DNA of 9,633 bases from Thiohalomonas sp. (GCA_023864145.1 JAIVER010000034.1:1-9633); one strand, 5' to 3'. Numbered from the stretch's first letter, positions 1 through 6,065 are shown. Translations and numbers: made by a program. Notes: generated by a model not told the origin, from the sequence alone.

Positions 1-130
1 TTACCGAGCATTGGAAAATCATTAGATTCTCGAATTAATGATAATTTCCAAGTGTTCGATCCTGCATTTTCAAGTTGATTGGGTATAGCCAAAACAATCA
101 ATCAATTTACTCTGACCCCTTTGATATGAT
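1..130. other. Left-edge spacer, possible mobile-element remnant
   Basis: This stretch precedes ilvA and holds no complete gene. Positions 1-78 are open on the plus strand (25 codons then TGA), and the minus strand is open over about the same bases, so neither reading is convincing. Bases 108-122 read on the minus strand as AAAGGGGTCAGAGTA. From memory, similar GGGGTCAGAGTAAA strings flank transposase genes in several gammaproteobacterial genomes, but I could not check this. A fragment of an element cut by the window edge is a guess. Confidence 0.2.
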
Positions 131-145
131 ATTTTATGATATTTT
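126..145. repeat. Two perfect tandem copies of a 10-bp AT-rich unit
   Basis: The unit ATGATATTTT occurs twice back to back (126-135 and 136-145), about 60 bp ahead of ilvA. It lies in a very AT-rich stretch that could act as an upstream promoter element. A TAGAAT hexamer at 162-167 could be a -10 box, but I see no well-spaced -35 box for it. Confidence 0.5.
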
Positions 146-202
146 GATCTTTTATTTGATCTAGAATAGACATGCTCTCAAAATATTGCTAACTTAGCGG
201 CT

Positions 203-1717
203 ATGTTAGAAAGTTATGTAAAAAAGATACTTAAAGCCCGGGTTTACGAAATTGTTGATAAAGTACCGTTGGATTCAGCGGTCAATTTATCACTGCGTAC
301 CGGTAATAACATTTTGTTTAAAAGAGAAGACCTGCAACCGGTTTTCTCTTTTAAACTGCGTGGTGCCTATAACAAAATGGTGCAGCTGAGTCAGGTAGAA
401 AAAGATCAGGGTGTTATTGCTGCCTCGGCAGGTAATCATGCTCAGGGCGTTGCCCTGTCTGCTAATAAAATTGGTGTAGAGGCTATTATTGTAATGCCAA
501 AAACTACACCAGACATTAAAGTGACGGAGGTGAAGCGCTTAGGCGGAAAAGTCATATTATTTGGTAATAGTTATGATGAAGCCTATGAGCATGCCAGGAA
601 ACTCGAAAAAGAAAAGAAGGTGATATTTATTCATCCCTATGATGATCCTGATGTGATAGCTGGACAAGGCACTATTGCCATGGAGATCATGCAGCAATGT
701 GATGTAGAACCTGAGGCTATTTTTGTTCCAGTGGGCGGCGGCGGTTTGATTGCCGGTATTGCGGCTTATGTGAAATATCTTTATCCGGATATTAAAATTA
801 TTGGTGTTGAACCCGATGATGCCGCTTCTATGCATGATGCCTTAATTGCTAAAGAACGCATTATCTTAGATCAGGTGGGTATTTTTGCCGATGGTGTTGC
901 GGTCAAACAGGTTGGAGAAGAAACCTTTAAGGTGGCACAGAAGTGCGTGGATGATGTCATTCTTGTTAATGCGGATGAAATCTGTGCCGCTATAAAAGAT
1001 ATTTTTGATGATACACGTACGGTAACTGAACCGGCAGGTGCGCTTGCCGTAGCAGGCCTGAAAAATTATATTAAAGAACATGACATAAAAAATAAAACAT
1101 TTGTGGCGATTAATAGTGGTGCCAATATTAATTTTGATCGTTTACGTCATGTAGCTGAACGTGCTGAATTAGGCGAACATCGGGAACTGCTGTTTTCAGC
1201 AACAATTGATGAACGCCCCGGTAGTTTTCTTAAATTCTGTAAAGTTATCGGTACTCGGGGGATCACGGAATTTAATTATCGTTATTCTCATGATATAAAG
1301 GCCCATATTTTTGTAGGTGTTAAAACATCAAATGCAGAAGAAGAAAAAGGAGTACTATTTGAGGCGCTGAACAAAAAGGGCTATCCGGTCACTGATCTCA
1401 GTGATAATGAAATTGCCAAATTACACCTACGTCATATGGTTGGGGGACATGGCCCTGAAATTCATAATGAGCATCTTTATCGCTTTGAGTTTCCTGAGCG
1501 TCCTGGTGCATTATTACGTTTCTTGAGTGGTATGGGACAAAACTGGAATATTAGTCTGTTTCATTATCGCAATCATGGTGCTGCATTTGGTCGCGTGCTT
1601 GTTGGTATACAAGTACCGGATGGTGATTTAAGTGCCTTTCATCAGTACCGGGATGACTTGGGTTATAACTATTGGGATGAAACTCAAAACCCTGCATATA
1701 AAGAATTTTTGGGCTAA
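203..1717 (+). CDS. ilvA: Biosynthetic threonine deaminase (threonine ammonia-lyase)
   Basis: Converts L-threonine to 2-oxobutanoate and ammonia in the cytoplasm using PLP; this is the committed step of isoleucine synthesis. The 504 residues are close to the 514 of E. coli IlvA. The catalytic domain (about 10-320) has the PLP-lysine motif SFKLRGAY with Lys51, the ASAGNHAQGVA segment at 74-84, the phosphate-binding glycine loop VGGGGL at 177-182 and SGANINF at 305-311. Two ACT-like regulatory domains follow (about 327-405 and 420-500, the second starting around LYRFEFPERPGALLRFL). Together they mark the biosynthetic, isoleucine-inhibited form rather than the short catabolic TdcB. The ATG fits the family N-terminus, though the Shine-Dalgarno is weak (AGCGG just upstream). 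It appears monocistronic: a terminator follows and the next major gene is on the other strand. Confidence 0.97.
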   Translation: MLESYVKKILKARVYEIVDKVPLDSAVNLSLRTGNNILFKREDLQPVFSFKLRGAYNKMVQLSQVEKDQGVIAASAGNHAQGVALSANKIGVEAIIVMPKTTPDIKVTEVKRLGGKVILFGNSYDEAYEHARKLEKEKKVIFIHPYDDPDVIAGQGTIAMEIMQQCDVEPEAIFVPVGGGGLIAGIAAYVKYLYPDIKIIGVEPDDAASMHDALIAKERIILDQVGIFADGVAVKQVGEETFKVAQKCVDDVILVNADEICAAIKDIFDDTRTVTEPAGALAVAGLKNYIKEHDIKNKTFVAINSGANINFDRLRHVAERAELGEHRELLFSATIDERPGSFLKFCKVIGTRGITEFNYRYSHDIKAHIFVGVKTSNAEEEKGVLFEALNKKGYPVTDLSDNEIAKLHLRHMVGGHGPEIHNEHLYRFEFPERPGALLRFLSGMGQNWNISLFHYRNHGAAFGRVLVGIQVPDGDLSAFHQYRDDLGYNYWDETQNPAYKEFLG

Positions 1718-1766
1718 GTCTCATAAATGTAGGAAAATCCTTGCATTAAAATGTAAATATAGGCAA

Positions 1767-1799
1767 TATACCTACAAAGAGTAGGTGTAGTACTTTTTT
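1767..1799 (+). terminator. Rho-independent terminator after ilvA
   Basis: CCTAC (1771-1775) pairs with GTAGG (1781-1785) across an AAAGA loop. Outer pairs 1767-1770 with 1786-1789 (one G-U) extend the stem to 9 bp. A run of six T follows at 1794-1799. The stem is modest in GC and the T-run starts four bases after it, so termination may be partial. Confidence 0.6.
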
Positions 1800-1818
1800 A
1801 TACCCACAATACAGGATA

Positions 1819-1846
1819 AGGTAGATTAGAAAAAACAATTCTACCT
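1819..1846 (+). promoter_or_regulatory. Second hairpin upstream of the small membrane-protein gene
   Basis: AGGTAGA (1819-1825) pairs with TCTACCT (1840-1846) around a 14-nt A-rich loop. It lies between the ilvA terminator and the GTG start at 1886 and is followed by AT-only sequence. Its arms share CTACC/GGTAG segments with the preceding hairpin, so alternative pairing between the two is possible. It could be a leader structure, part of a double terminator, or chance. Confidence 0.3.
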
Positions 1847-1885
1847 AATAATAAAAAATAAAATTATTTTTTTTGAGGGGTTTGA

Positions 1886-2074
1886 GTGAATTATAATAAT
1901 TCATGTGGTTTTAAAAGCAGCAGTTTGAAAAACTGTTTTGGTCCTGATAAGCGTTTAGCTCGTAAAACGTTAATGAATAAAAAAAGTGCTTTTAGACAAG
2001 ATCCTCTTGTTATTTTAACCTACTTTGTTTTGTTCGGTGTGCTGATCAGTGGTTTTACCTCTTTTGGTTTGTAA
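1886..2074 (+). CDS. Small single-helix membrane protein, function unknown
   Basis: I do not recognise this 62-residue protein. Translation from GTG at 1886 is supported by a strong Shine-Dalgarno GAGGGG (1875-1880) five bases upstream. The first 40 residues are polar and basic (Lys/Arg cluster at about 22-37, cysteines at 7 and 17). Residues about 40-58 (PLVILTYFVLFGVLISGF) form one hydrophobic helix, and the protein ends a few residues later. By the positive-inside rule the basic N-terminus would face the cytoplasm, a tail-anchored type of topology. It stands alone between the ilvA terminator and convergent fau. Against it: it is short, has no recognised family, and AT-rich DNA can throw up such frames. 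For it: the ribosome site and clean hydrophobic segment. Confidence 0.55.
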   Translation: MNYNNSCGFKSSSLKNCFGPDKRLARKTLMNKKSAFRQDPLVILTYFVLFGVLISGFTSFGL

Positions 2075-2077
2075 TAA

Positions 2078-2092
2078 CTCATTCTGCATGAG
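2078..2092. terminator. Small hairpin between convergent genes, possible weak terminator
   Basis: CTCAT (2078-2082) pairs with ATGAG (2088-2092) around a 5-nt loop, in the 45-bp gap between the plus-strand small gene and the end of fau. No good T-run follows on the plus strand; on the minus strand the arm is followed by TTATTAC. It is at best a weak terminator. Confidence 0.25.
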
Positions 2093-2119
2093 CTAAAAGA
2101 GAGTATCCGATTTCCTTCT

Positions 2120-2764
2120 TTATTGATGAAAATAACTTAATCGTCTTTCAGTAACGATGGCATTTAACGCAATATCCCAAGTATGAGATTCTACTTCCCT
2201 GGCTCGTTGTAATTCATGAGCGATGCCGACAAAGCGTGGTTTTAAGGAGCGAGTTTTTATAGGATTTGATTTTAAATGTTGTAGCGCCCGATCGTAAAAA
2301 CCTCCTCCCATACCCATCCGGTTTCCCTGCTCATCAAAAGCAACCAATGGTGCCAGAACTAAATCCATTTGCAACGCAGTTTTTAATAGTTTTTTCCGAT
2401 ATACCGGTTCAAGAATTCCAAAACAGTTTTTTTTCAGACGAGTGTGCGCTTCATAGGGGGCGAAATGTATAATGCTATCTTGCCTGGAGATAATAACAGG
2501 CAAATAGCATTTTTTAGTATGGCCGTTACCAGAGCTGCTATGTAACTTATTGATTAAAAATGAGAGATCAACTTCACCGTCAGCGGACAGGTATAGAGCA
2601 ATATGTCTGGAGCGCTTATAAAGTGTTGAGTGGACAATTCGTTGGGTAATTTTTTGCGCATGCTGATGTTGCTTCATCCTGGTCAGATGACGGCGCTTAA
2701 TACGCAAACTTTGGCGTAATGTGTAAGATTGTTGATTTTTAATGTCTGTCTTAGACGGTGTCAT
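2120..2764 (-). CDS. fau: 5-formyltetrahydrofolate cyclo-ligase
   Basis: Cytoplasmic MTHFS-family enzyme (ygfA in E. coli) that uses ATP to convert 5-formyl-THF to 5,10-methenyl-THF, recycling a folate that inhibits other folate enzymes. The diagnostic nucleotide/substrate loop RMGMGGGFYDR is at residues 149-159, preceded by LVAFDEQGN; the early ALYLSADGEVD segment (56-66) and WDIAL near the C-terminus also match. The N-terminal LRQSLRIKRR (about 16-25) is the usual family opening, so translation from 2764 gives roughly 15 extra residues. No clear Shine-Dalgarno precedes that ATG and the exact start is uncertain. It lies just downstream of the 6S RNA gene on the same strand, the ssrS-ygfA arrangement of E. 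coli, and so may be partly expressed by read-through. Confidence 0.93.
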   Translation of the reverse strand: MTPSKTDIKNQQSYTLRQSLRIKRRHLTRMKQHQHAQKITQRIVHSTLYKRSRHIALYLSADGEVDLSFLINKLHSSSGNGHTKKCYLPVIISRQDSIIHFAPYEAHTRLKKNCFGILEPVYRKKLLKTALQMDLVLAPLVAFDEQGNRMGMGGGFYDRALQHLKSNPIKTRSLKPRFVGIAHELQRAREVESHTWDIALNAIVTERRLSYFHQ

Positions 2765-2808
2765 AATAAAGGAAGCTGCTTATTGACATACATGAGGAAG
2801 AAATCAAG

Positions 2809-3032
2809 GTGGAAGAACAGTCTAAACCGTCGCTCACTTTCGCTCTTGAACCTATCGGTTCAAGTGGAGATATGAATGATAAATTAGGTTTACTGCACTC
2901 TTTAACTAACTCTCTTAGAAAGAAAGCAAAGGACAGGCATGCACACAATATCATCAGGCGCGCAACTCCGGGGTAAAAGATTACGGCTCAAGAAGTACCC
3001 AGTGTGCTAACTTGCTTAGATAGAACTTCCAC
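2809..3032 (-). ncRNA. ssrS: 6S RNA
   Basis: Small RNA that binds sigma70 RNA polymerase by mimicking an open promoter. Read on the minus strand, the ends form a closing stem: GTGGAAG (3032-3026) pairs with CTTCCAC (2815-2809), and further in TCTAAGC pairs with GTTTAGA. The 5' half contains TTGAGCCG and later TGCATGC, matching TGAGCCG and GCATGC in E. coli 6S RNA as I remember it. The 3' half has ACTTGAACC followed by GGTTCAAG, the conserved 3' hairpin, just after a CATTCA segment also shared with E. coli. Position between zapA and fau is the canonical locus. At about 224 nt it is longer than the roughly 183-nt E. coli RNA. Ends are inferred from the stem and the promoter, within a few bases. 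Confidence 0.88.
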
Positions 3033-3040
3033 GCACGTTA

Positions 3041-3069
3041 AGTATAACATTTTTGCTGGTTAGGGTAAA
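3041..3069 (-). promoter_or_regulatory. Promoter of 6S RNA
   Basis: On the minus strand TATACT (3046-3041) is a good -10 box. TTTACC (3069-3064) stands 17 bp upstream as a weak -35 box. Transcription would begin near 3033-3035, which coincides with the base of the 6S closing stem. The -35 box lies in the short gap after the zapA stop, so 6S would have its own promoter. Confidence 0.6.
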
Positions 3070-3084
3070 AATAAAAGCTAAATT

Positions 3085-3399
3085 TTATGAAATTTCTATT
3101 TGTTTACTTTCATTGAGGACACCATCAATCTTTTCTCTTAATTGACGAAGATGTTGGGAAAGCTGGTTATCATTAGTGGTATACTGTTGCTGCTGTAATA
3201 GATCATGTGCCAGATTCAGAGCAGCCATGACGGCAATACGATCACTGCCGATAACTTTACCTGAGCTGCGAATTTCCTGCATCTTGTCATTTAATAAGCA
3301 GGCAGAATCCTCAAGGCTTTCCTTGTGATTAGGCGCACAGGCAATGCGATAGTCTTTTTCCAGGATTTTTACTGTAACGGGAACGACTTCTTCTTTCAT
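3085..3399 (-). CDS. zapA: Cell division protein ZapA
   Basis: Cytoplasmic protein that binds FtsZ and cross-links its protofilaments, helping the Z-ring form at midcell. The 104 residues match the family length. The N-terminal strand region KEEVVPVTVKILEKDYRIACAP is followed by the hallmark helix DRIAVMAALNLAHDLL (53-68), and the C-terminus is a glutamine/leucine-rich coiled coil (about 66-98) through which ZapA forms dimers and tetramers. The ATG overlaps the stop of the upstream coiled-coil gene in an ATGA junction. A GGAG Shine-Dalgarno (3411-3408, inside the upstream gene) lies eight bases before the start, so the two are probably translationally coupled. Confidence 0.93.
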   Translation of the reverse strand: MKEEVVPVTVKILEKDYRIACAPNHKESLEDSACLLNDKMQEIRSSGKVIGSDRIAVMAALNLAHDLLQQQQYTTNDNQLSQHLRQLREKIDGVLNESKQIEIS

Positions 3400-3629
3400 T
3401 CGTTAGTCTCCATGCCTTTTAGACGATTGATAATGGCTTCAACACGAGTTCGTGCGGTTTCGGTTTTTTCCATAAGTCTGGAGCGTTCAACTTGTAGAAA
3501 TTCTTGTTGTGAGCGTAACTGAACATTTTCGTTTTTAAGCTGGCTGATAGTGTCGAGTAATACATTAAGACTTTCATCTAGACGTTTGAGTTCGATATCA
3601 GTATCAGCGGCTGTTGCATTGTCTAGCAT
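3396..3629 (-). CDS. Small coiled-coil protein, TIGR02449 family (ZapB-like)
   Basis: A 77-residue, highly charged protein predicted to be almost wholly a coiled coil: leucine or isoleucine recurs at heptad-like spacing through residues about 12-72, with no membrane segment and no enzyme motif. Length, composition and position directly before zapA fit the TIGR02449 family of gammaproteobacterial proteins. A role beside ZapA in division, comparable to ZapB, is an inference from location and shape. It shares a 4-nt ATGA overlap with zapA, so the two form one operon, transcribed divergently from ygfB. The Shine-Dalgarno is poor (AGG about 15 bases upstream), so the exact start is less certain than the gene. 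Confidence 0.82.
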   Translation of the reverse strand: MLDNATAADTDIELKRLDESLNVLLDTISQLKNENVQLRSQQEFLQVERSRLMEKTETARTRVEAIINRLKGMETNE

Positions 3630-3673
3630 AGTGTAGAAGAACCTGTTACATTGATTTTTATGAAAATTAGGAT

Positions 3674-3698
3674 AGTAACTATTTAATATATTGTTACT
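3674..3698. promoter_or_regulatory. Inverted repeat ahead of the zapB-like/zapA operon
   Basis: AGTAAC (3674-3679) and GTTACT (3693-3698) are perfect inverted arms around a 13-bp A/T-only core. It lies about 45 bp upstream of the minus-strand coiled-coil gene, in the divergent promoter region. It could be an operator or simply part of an AT-rich promoter; I recognise no known binding site. Confidence 0.3.
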
Positions 3699-3745
3699 TT
3701 AGCCCCTATATTAAAATTCATTGTGGCAATGGTCAATGGTTAAAG

Positions 3746-3769
3746 CAACAATCTATAATGGAATTGTTG
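3746..3769 (+). promoter_or_regulatory. Inverted repeat bracketing a TATAAT box upstream of ygfB-pepP
   Basis: CAACAAT (3746-3752) and ATTGTTG (3763-3769) are perfect 7-bp arms around a 10-bp centre that contains TATAAT (3754-3759), a consensus -10 box. A second TATAAT lies at 3781-3786. Neither has a good -35 box at 16-18 bp. Immediately upstream the 7-mer CAATGGT is tandemly doubled (3727-3740). A promoter for the ygfB-pepP-ubiH-ubiI operon with an overlapping operator is plausible but unproven. Confidence 0.35.
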
Positions 3770-3862
3770 TTTAAGTGAGGTATAATTCCGTATATATGAA
3801 ATAAATCATAGTTTTTTACATAATCCTGGAATAATGTAAAGGGTATCAGTTGAGTGGATGGT

Positions 3863-4485
3863 ATGTCATCAGAGATAAATATTGAACAAGTAAAGGCCGA
3901 TCTTATCAAGTTGGGCAGTGAGTTATCACCTTCTGAAGTCCATGACTTTATCTGCGGTATTATGCGGAAAAAGTGATATTAACCTTCATAAATGCTTGTC
4001 ATTGACACTGTTAAGAGAGTCAGAAGATGCGTCACAGGTTATTATGGCGCGAGACTTATTGCTTGTTGGTTGAGGCCGTTACCGAATCGTTTAAAAGTTT
4101 CTTTGCCGCAACATTAACGGCACTTTCTGCTAATGCTCTTAACATTTATCCACTTTTACCGGGAGATGCCAGTGAAAGTATTCGTTTTGAAGGTATTGCT
4201 GAATGGGCGCAGGGCTTTTTGATGGGCCTAAGTTTTGCCGGAATAAAAAGTTTTTCTGAATATCCTGAAGAAGTTAGTGAATTTGTCGAAGCAATGGCAT
4301 CGATCTCAACTGCAGGTGACTATGAGTATGACTTAGCGGGTGATGATTCAGATGAAGAAGCTATTATTGAATTTATTCGTATGGGGGTTTTGTTCATCAA
4401 TGAAGAGCTCAATCCCATTCGTGTGCCGGTGGAGATCCCTGATGCAATAGCGGATTCGCTCAAGTCTAATAAAAGCATGCATTAA
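3863..4485 (+). pseudogene. ygfB: ygfB (UPF0149), disrupted by two frameshifts
   Basis: Homologue of the small acidic UPF0149 protein YgfB, which habitually precedes pepP. The coding signal changes frame twice. From ATG 3863 the normal N-terminus (SPSEVHDFICGI) runs to a stop at 3974-3976. Near 3962 it continues one frame on as CGKSDINLHKC...MARDLLL to a stop at 4071-4073. Near 4065 it passes to the third frame as EAVTESFKSFF, and then FEGIAEWAQGFLMGL through to 4485. The first shift fits loss of TG from ATGTGC; the second fits one extra T in CTTGTTGGTT. The rest has no internal stops and keeps the family's acidic C-terminal half. Either the gene died recently or the sequence holds two indel errors. 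An ATG at 4027 in the third frame would give a 152-residue product, but its first dozen residues do not look like the family. Confidence 0.85.
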
Positions 4486-4528
4486 TTGCTAACTGATTTT
4501 TTCAGGTTAAAGTTAACTAAAGAATAAT

Positions 4529-5932
4529 ATGATTGATATAAAAGAATTTACCCGACGCAGAAAACATTTAATGCAGGATATGGGGAAAGATAGTATCGCC
4601 ATATTGCCTACAGCAGGCGAACAGGTCAGAAATCGTGATGTGAATTATGCCTTCAGACCGGATAGTGATTTTCTTTATCTGACCGGTTTTTGGGAACCAG
4701 AAGCGGTGTTAGTGCTCATTCCTGGTCGTAAACATGGTGAATATGTTCTGTTTTGCCGGGAAAAAGATGAAACGCAGGAAATATGGCATGGTCGTCGTGC
4801 TGGTCAGGAAGAAGTGCTGGAGGCCTTCGGTGCTGATGATTCTTTCCCCATTACCGATATCGATGATATTTTACTCGGTCTTATGGAAAATAAAACCCGG
4901 GTGTTTTATACCATGGGTATTCATGCGGACTTTGATCAGCGATTGACGGGCTGGGTAAATCAATTAAAGCAAAAAGTAAGAATGGGAGTAAATGCGCCGG
5001 GTGAATTTGTAGCTCTGGATCACCTATTACATGAAATGCGTTTATTCAAATCAGCCACTGAAATAAAAATGATGAAAAAGGCCGCCTCGCTGTCTTGCAA
5101 GGCTCATGAACGACTGATAAAAATCTGTCAGCCGGAAATGATGGAATATCAGCTCGAAGCCGAATTTGTGCATGAGTGTATGTTTAATGGTTGTCGGGAT
5201 TTGGCCTATCCCTCCATTGTCGCTGCTGGAAAAAATGCCTGTATTTTACATTACACCGAAAATAATAGCGCATTAAAAGACGGCGTTCTGGTATTAGTTG
5301 ATGCTGGTGGTGAATATCAGGGCTATGCTTCCGATATTACCCGTACTTATCCGGTTAATGGACGTTTTTCAGTAGAACAAAAGGCGCTTTATGAATTAGT
5401 GCTTGAGGCACAATTAGCAGCCATAGATATGGTTTATCCCGGTAGCCACTGGAATGCGCCTCATGAAGAGGCGGTTAAAGTGATCACCCGAGGTCTGGTA
5501 CGTCTGGGCTTATTAAAAGGACGTGTTGATAAACTGATTAAAGATGAAGCCTATAAACCTTTTTATATGCACCGCACAGGACACTGGCTGGGATTAGATG
5601 TTCATGATGTGGGTGATTATAAGGTTGATAATGAATGGCGCATGTTAGAACCGGGTATGGTATTGACGGTTGAGCCGGGCATTTATACGGGTGATAATCG
5701 CAAAATTGCAAAAAAATGGCGAAATATCGGTATTCGCATTGAAGATGATCTGCGTGTCACACGTACAGGTCATGAAGTACTGACCATTAAAGCGCCTAAA
5801 ACAGTGGCACAAATAGAAGCGGCTATGGCTCTTCTAGCTATCACTCCAGTAGCGGAAGCTCGAGCAAATACTATAAATGATGATAAAGCGACTATGCAGA
5901 CTCAAACGCTTCAGACTGAAGCGTACAGTTAA
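4529..5932 (+). CDS. pepP: Xaa-Pro aminopeptidase (aminopeptidase P)
   Basis: Cytoplasmic manganese peptidase that removes an N-terminal residue preceding proline. The N-terminal domain (about 1-170) has the AMP_N signature RNRDVNYAFRPDSDFLYLTGF. The C-terminal pita-bread domain carries all five metal ligands: Asp258 (LVDAG), Asp269 (ASDITR), His352 (GHWLGLDVHD), Glu382 (TVEPGIY) and Glu405 (RIEDD). At 467 residues it is about 26 longer than the E. coli enzyme (441). The excess is a polar C-terminal tail after the usual end near residue 435, containing ANTINDDKA. The start follows the ygfB remnant by 43 bp, with only a poor Shine-Dalgarno (AAAGAA). The end overlaps the lysine-rich ORF by 56 bp. 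It probably belongs to an operon with ubiH and ubiI. Confidence 0.95.
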   Translation: MIDIKEFTRRRKHLMQDMGKDSIAILPTAGEQVRNRDVNYAFRPDSDFLYLTGFWEPEAVLVLIPGRKHGEYVLFCREKDETQEIWHGRRAGQEEVLEAFGADDSFPITDIDDILLGLMENKTRVFYTMGIHADFDQRLTGWVNQLKQKVRMGVNAPGEFVALDHLLHEMRLFKSATEIKMMKKAASLSCKAHERLIKICQPEMMEYQLEAEFVHECMFNGCRDLAYPSIVAAGKNACILHYTENNSALKDGVLVLVDAGGEYQGYASDITRTYPVNGRFSVEQKALYELVLEAQLAAIDMVYPGSHWNAPHEEAVKVITRGLVRLGLLKGRVDKLIKDEAYKPFYMHRTGHWLGLDVHDVGDYKVDNEWRMLEPGMVLTVEPGIYTGDNRKIAKKWRNIGIRIEDDLRVTRTGHEVLTIKAPKTVAQIEAAMALLAITPVAEARANTINDDKATMQTQTLQTEAYS

Positions 5933-6065
5933 AAAAGCACTTAGCAAGAAAAAAATTGTTGTGAAAAAGAAGGTCATTAGAAAAAAAGCTGTTAGCGCAA
6001 GAAAGGCCGCCAGTCCCAAAAAAGCAGTGCGTAAAAAAGCCATTCGTATTAAAATCGGGAAATAA
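5877..6065 (+). CDS. Lysine-rich small basic ORF between pepP and ubiH
   Basis: I do not recognise this 62-residue reading frame. Nearly half its residues are Lys or Arg, with repeated KK/KKK clusters and Ala/Val between (VKKKVIRKKAVSARKAASPK), like histone H1-type or AlgP-type tails that bind nucleic acid. It opens inside the pepP 3' end (+1 frame relative to pepP) and its stop lies 5 bp before the ubiH ATG, so ribosomes could pass straight to ubiH. No Shine-Dalgarno precedes its ATGATG start. Three readings are open: a genuine small basic protein; the displaced C-terminal tail of PepP, reached by a +1 shift near AGTTAAAAAAG at 5927-5937; or an A-rich spacer that is open by chance. The long lysine run free of stops over 130 bp outside pepP favours a present or past coding role. 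Confidence 0.4.
   Translation: MMIKRLCRLKRFRLKRTVKKALSKKKIVVKKKVIRKKAVSARKAASPKKAVRKKAIRIKIGK
5906..5924 (+). repeat. Hairpin at the end of pepP
   Basis: ACGCTTC (5906-5912) and GAAGCGT (5918-5924) form a perfect 7-bp stem with a 5-nt loop, six bases before the pepP stop and inside the overlap with the lysine-rich ORF. No T-run follows on the plus strand (A6 comes instead), so it is not a terminator for this operon. An mRNA processing or pausing element is possible. Confidence 0.45.

Noticed and set aside
557..1081. Minus-strand open frames of 92 and 71 codons inside ilvA
   Set aside because: Antisense shadows of a strongly conserved gene, with no ribosome site or family resemblance.
2266..2472. 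Plus-strand 68-codon frame inside fau
   Set aside because: Antisense to conserved fau sequence, including the GMGGGFYDR region; no independent signal.
2751..2954. Minus-strand 67-codon frame across the fau start and 6S RNA
   Set aside because: Lies on the 6S RNA; the structured RNA explains the sequence better than a protein.
3325..3522. Plus-strand 65-codon frame over zapA and the coiled-coil gene
   Set aside because: Antisense shadow of two recognised genes.
4027..4485. Independent 152-residue gene starting at ATG 4027
   Set aside because: The first dozen residues are out-of-frame ygfB sequence; the upstream frames carry the missing N-terminal half, so this is the rear of a split ygfB, not a separate gene.
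4734..4946. Plus-strand 70-codon frame inside pepP
   Set aside because: Overlaps the conserved pepP N-terminal domain in another frame; no supporting signal.
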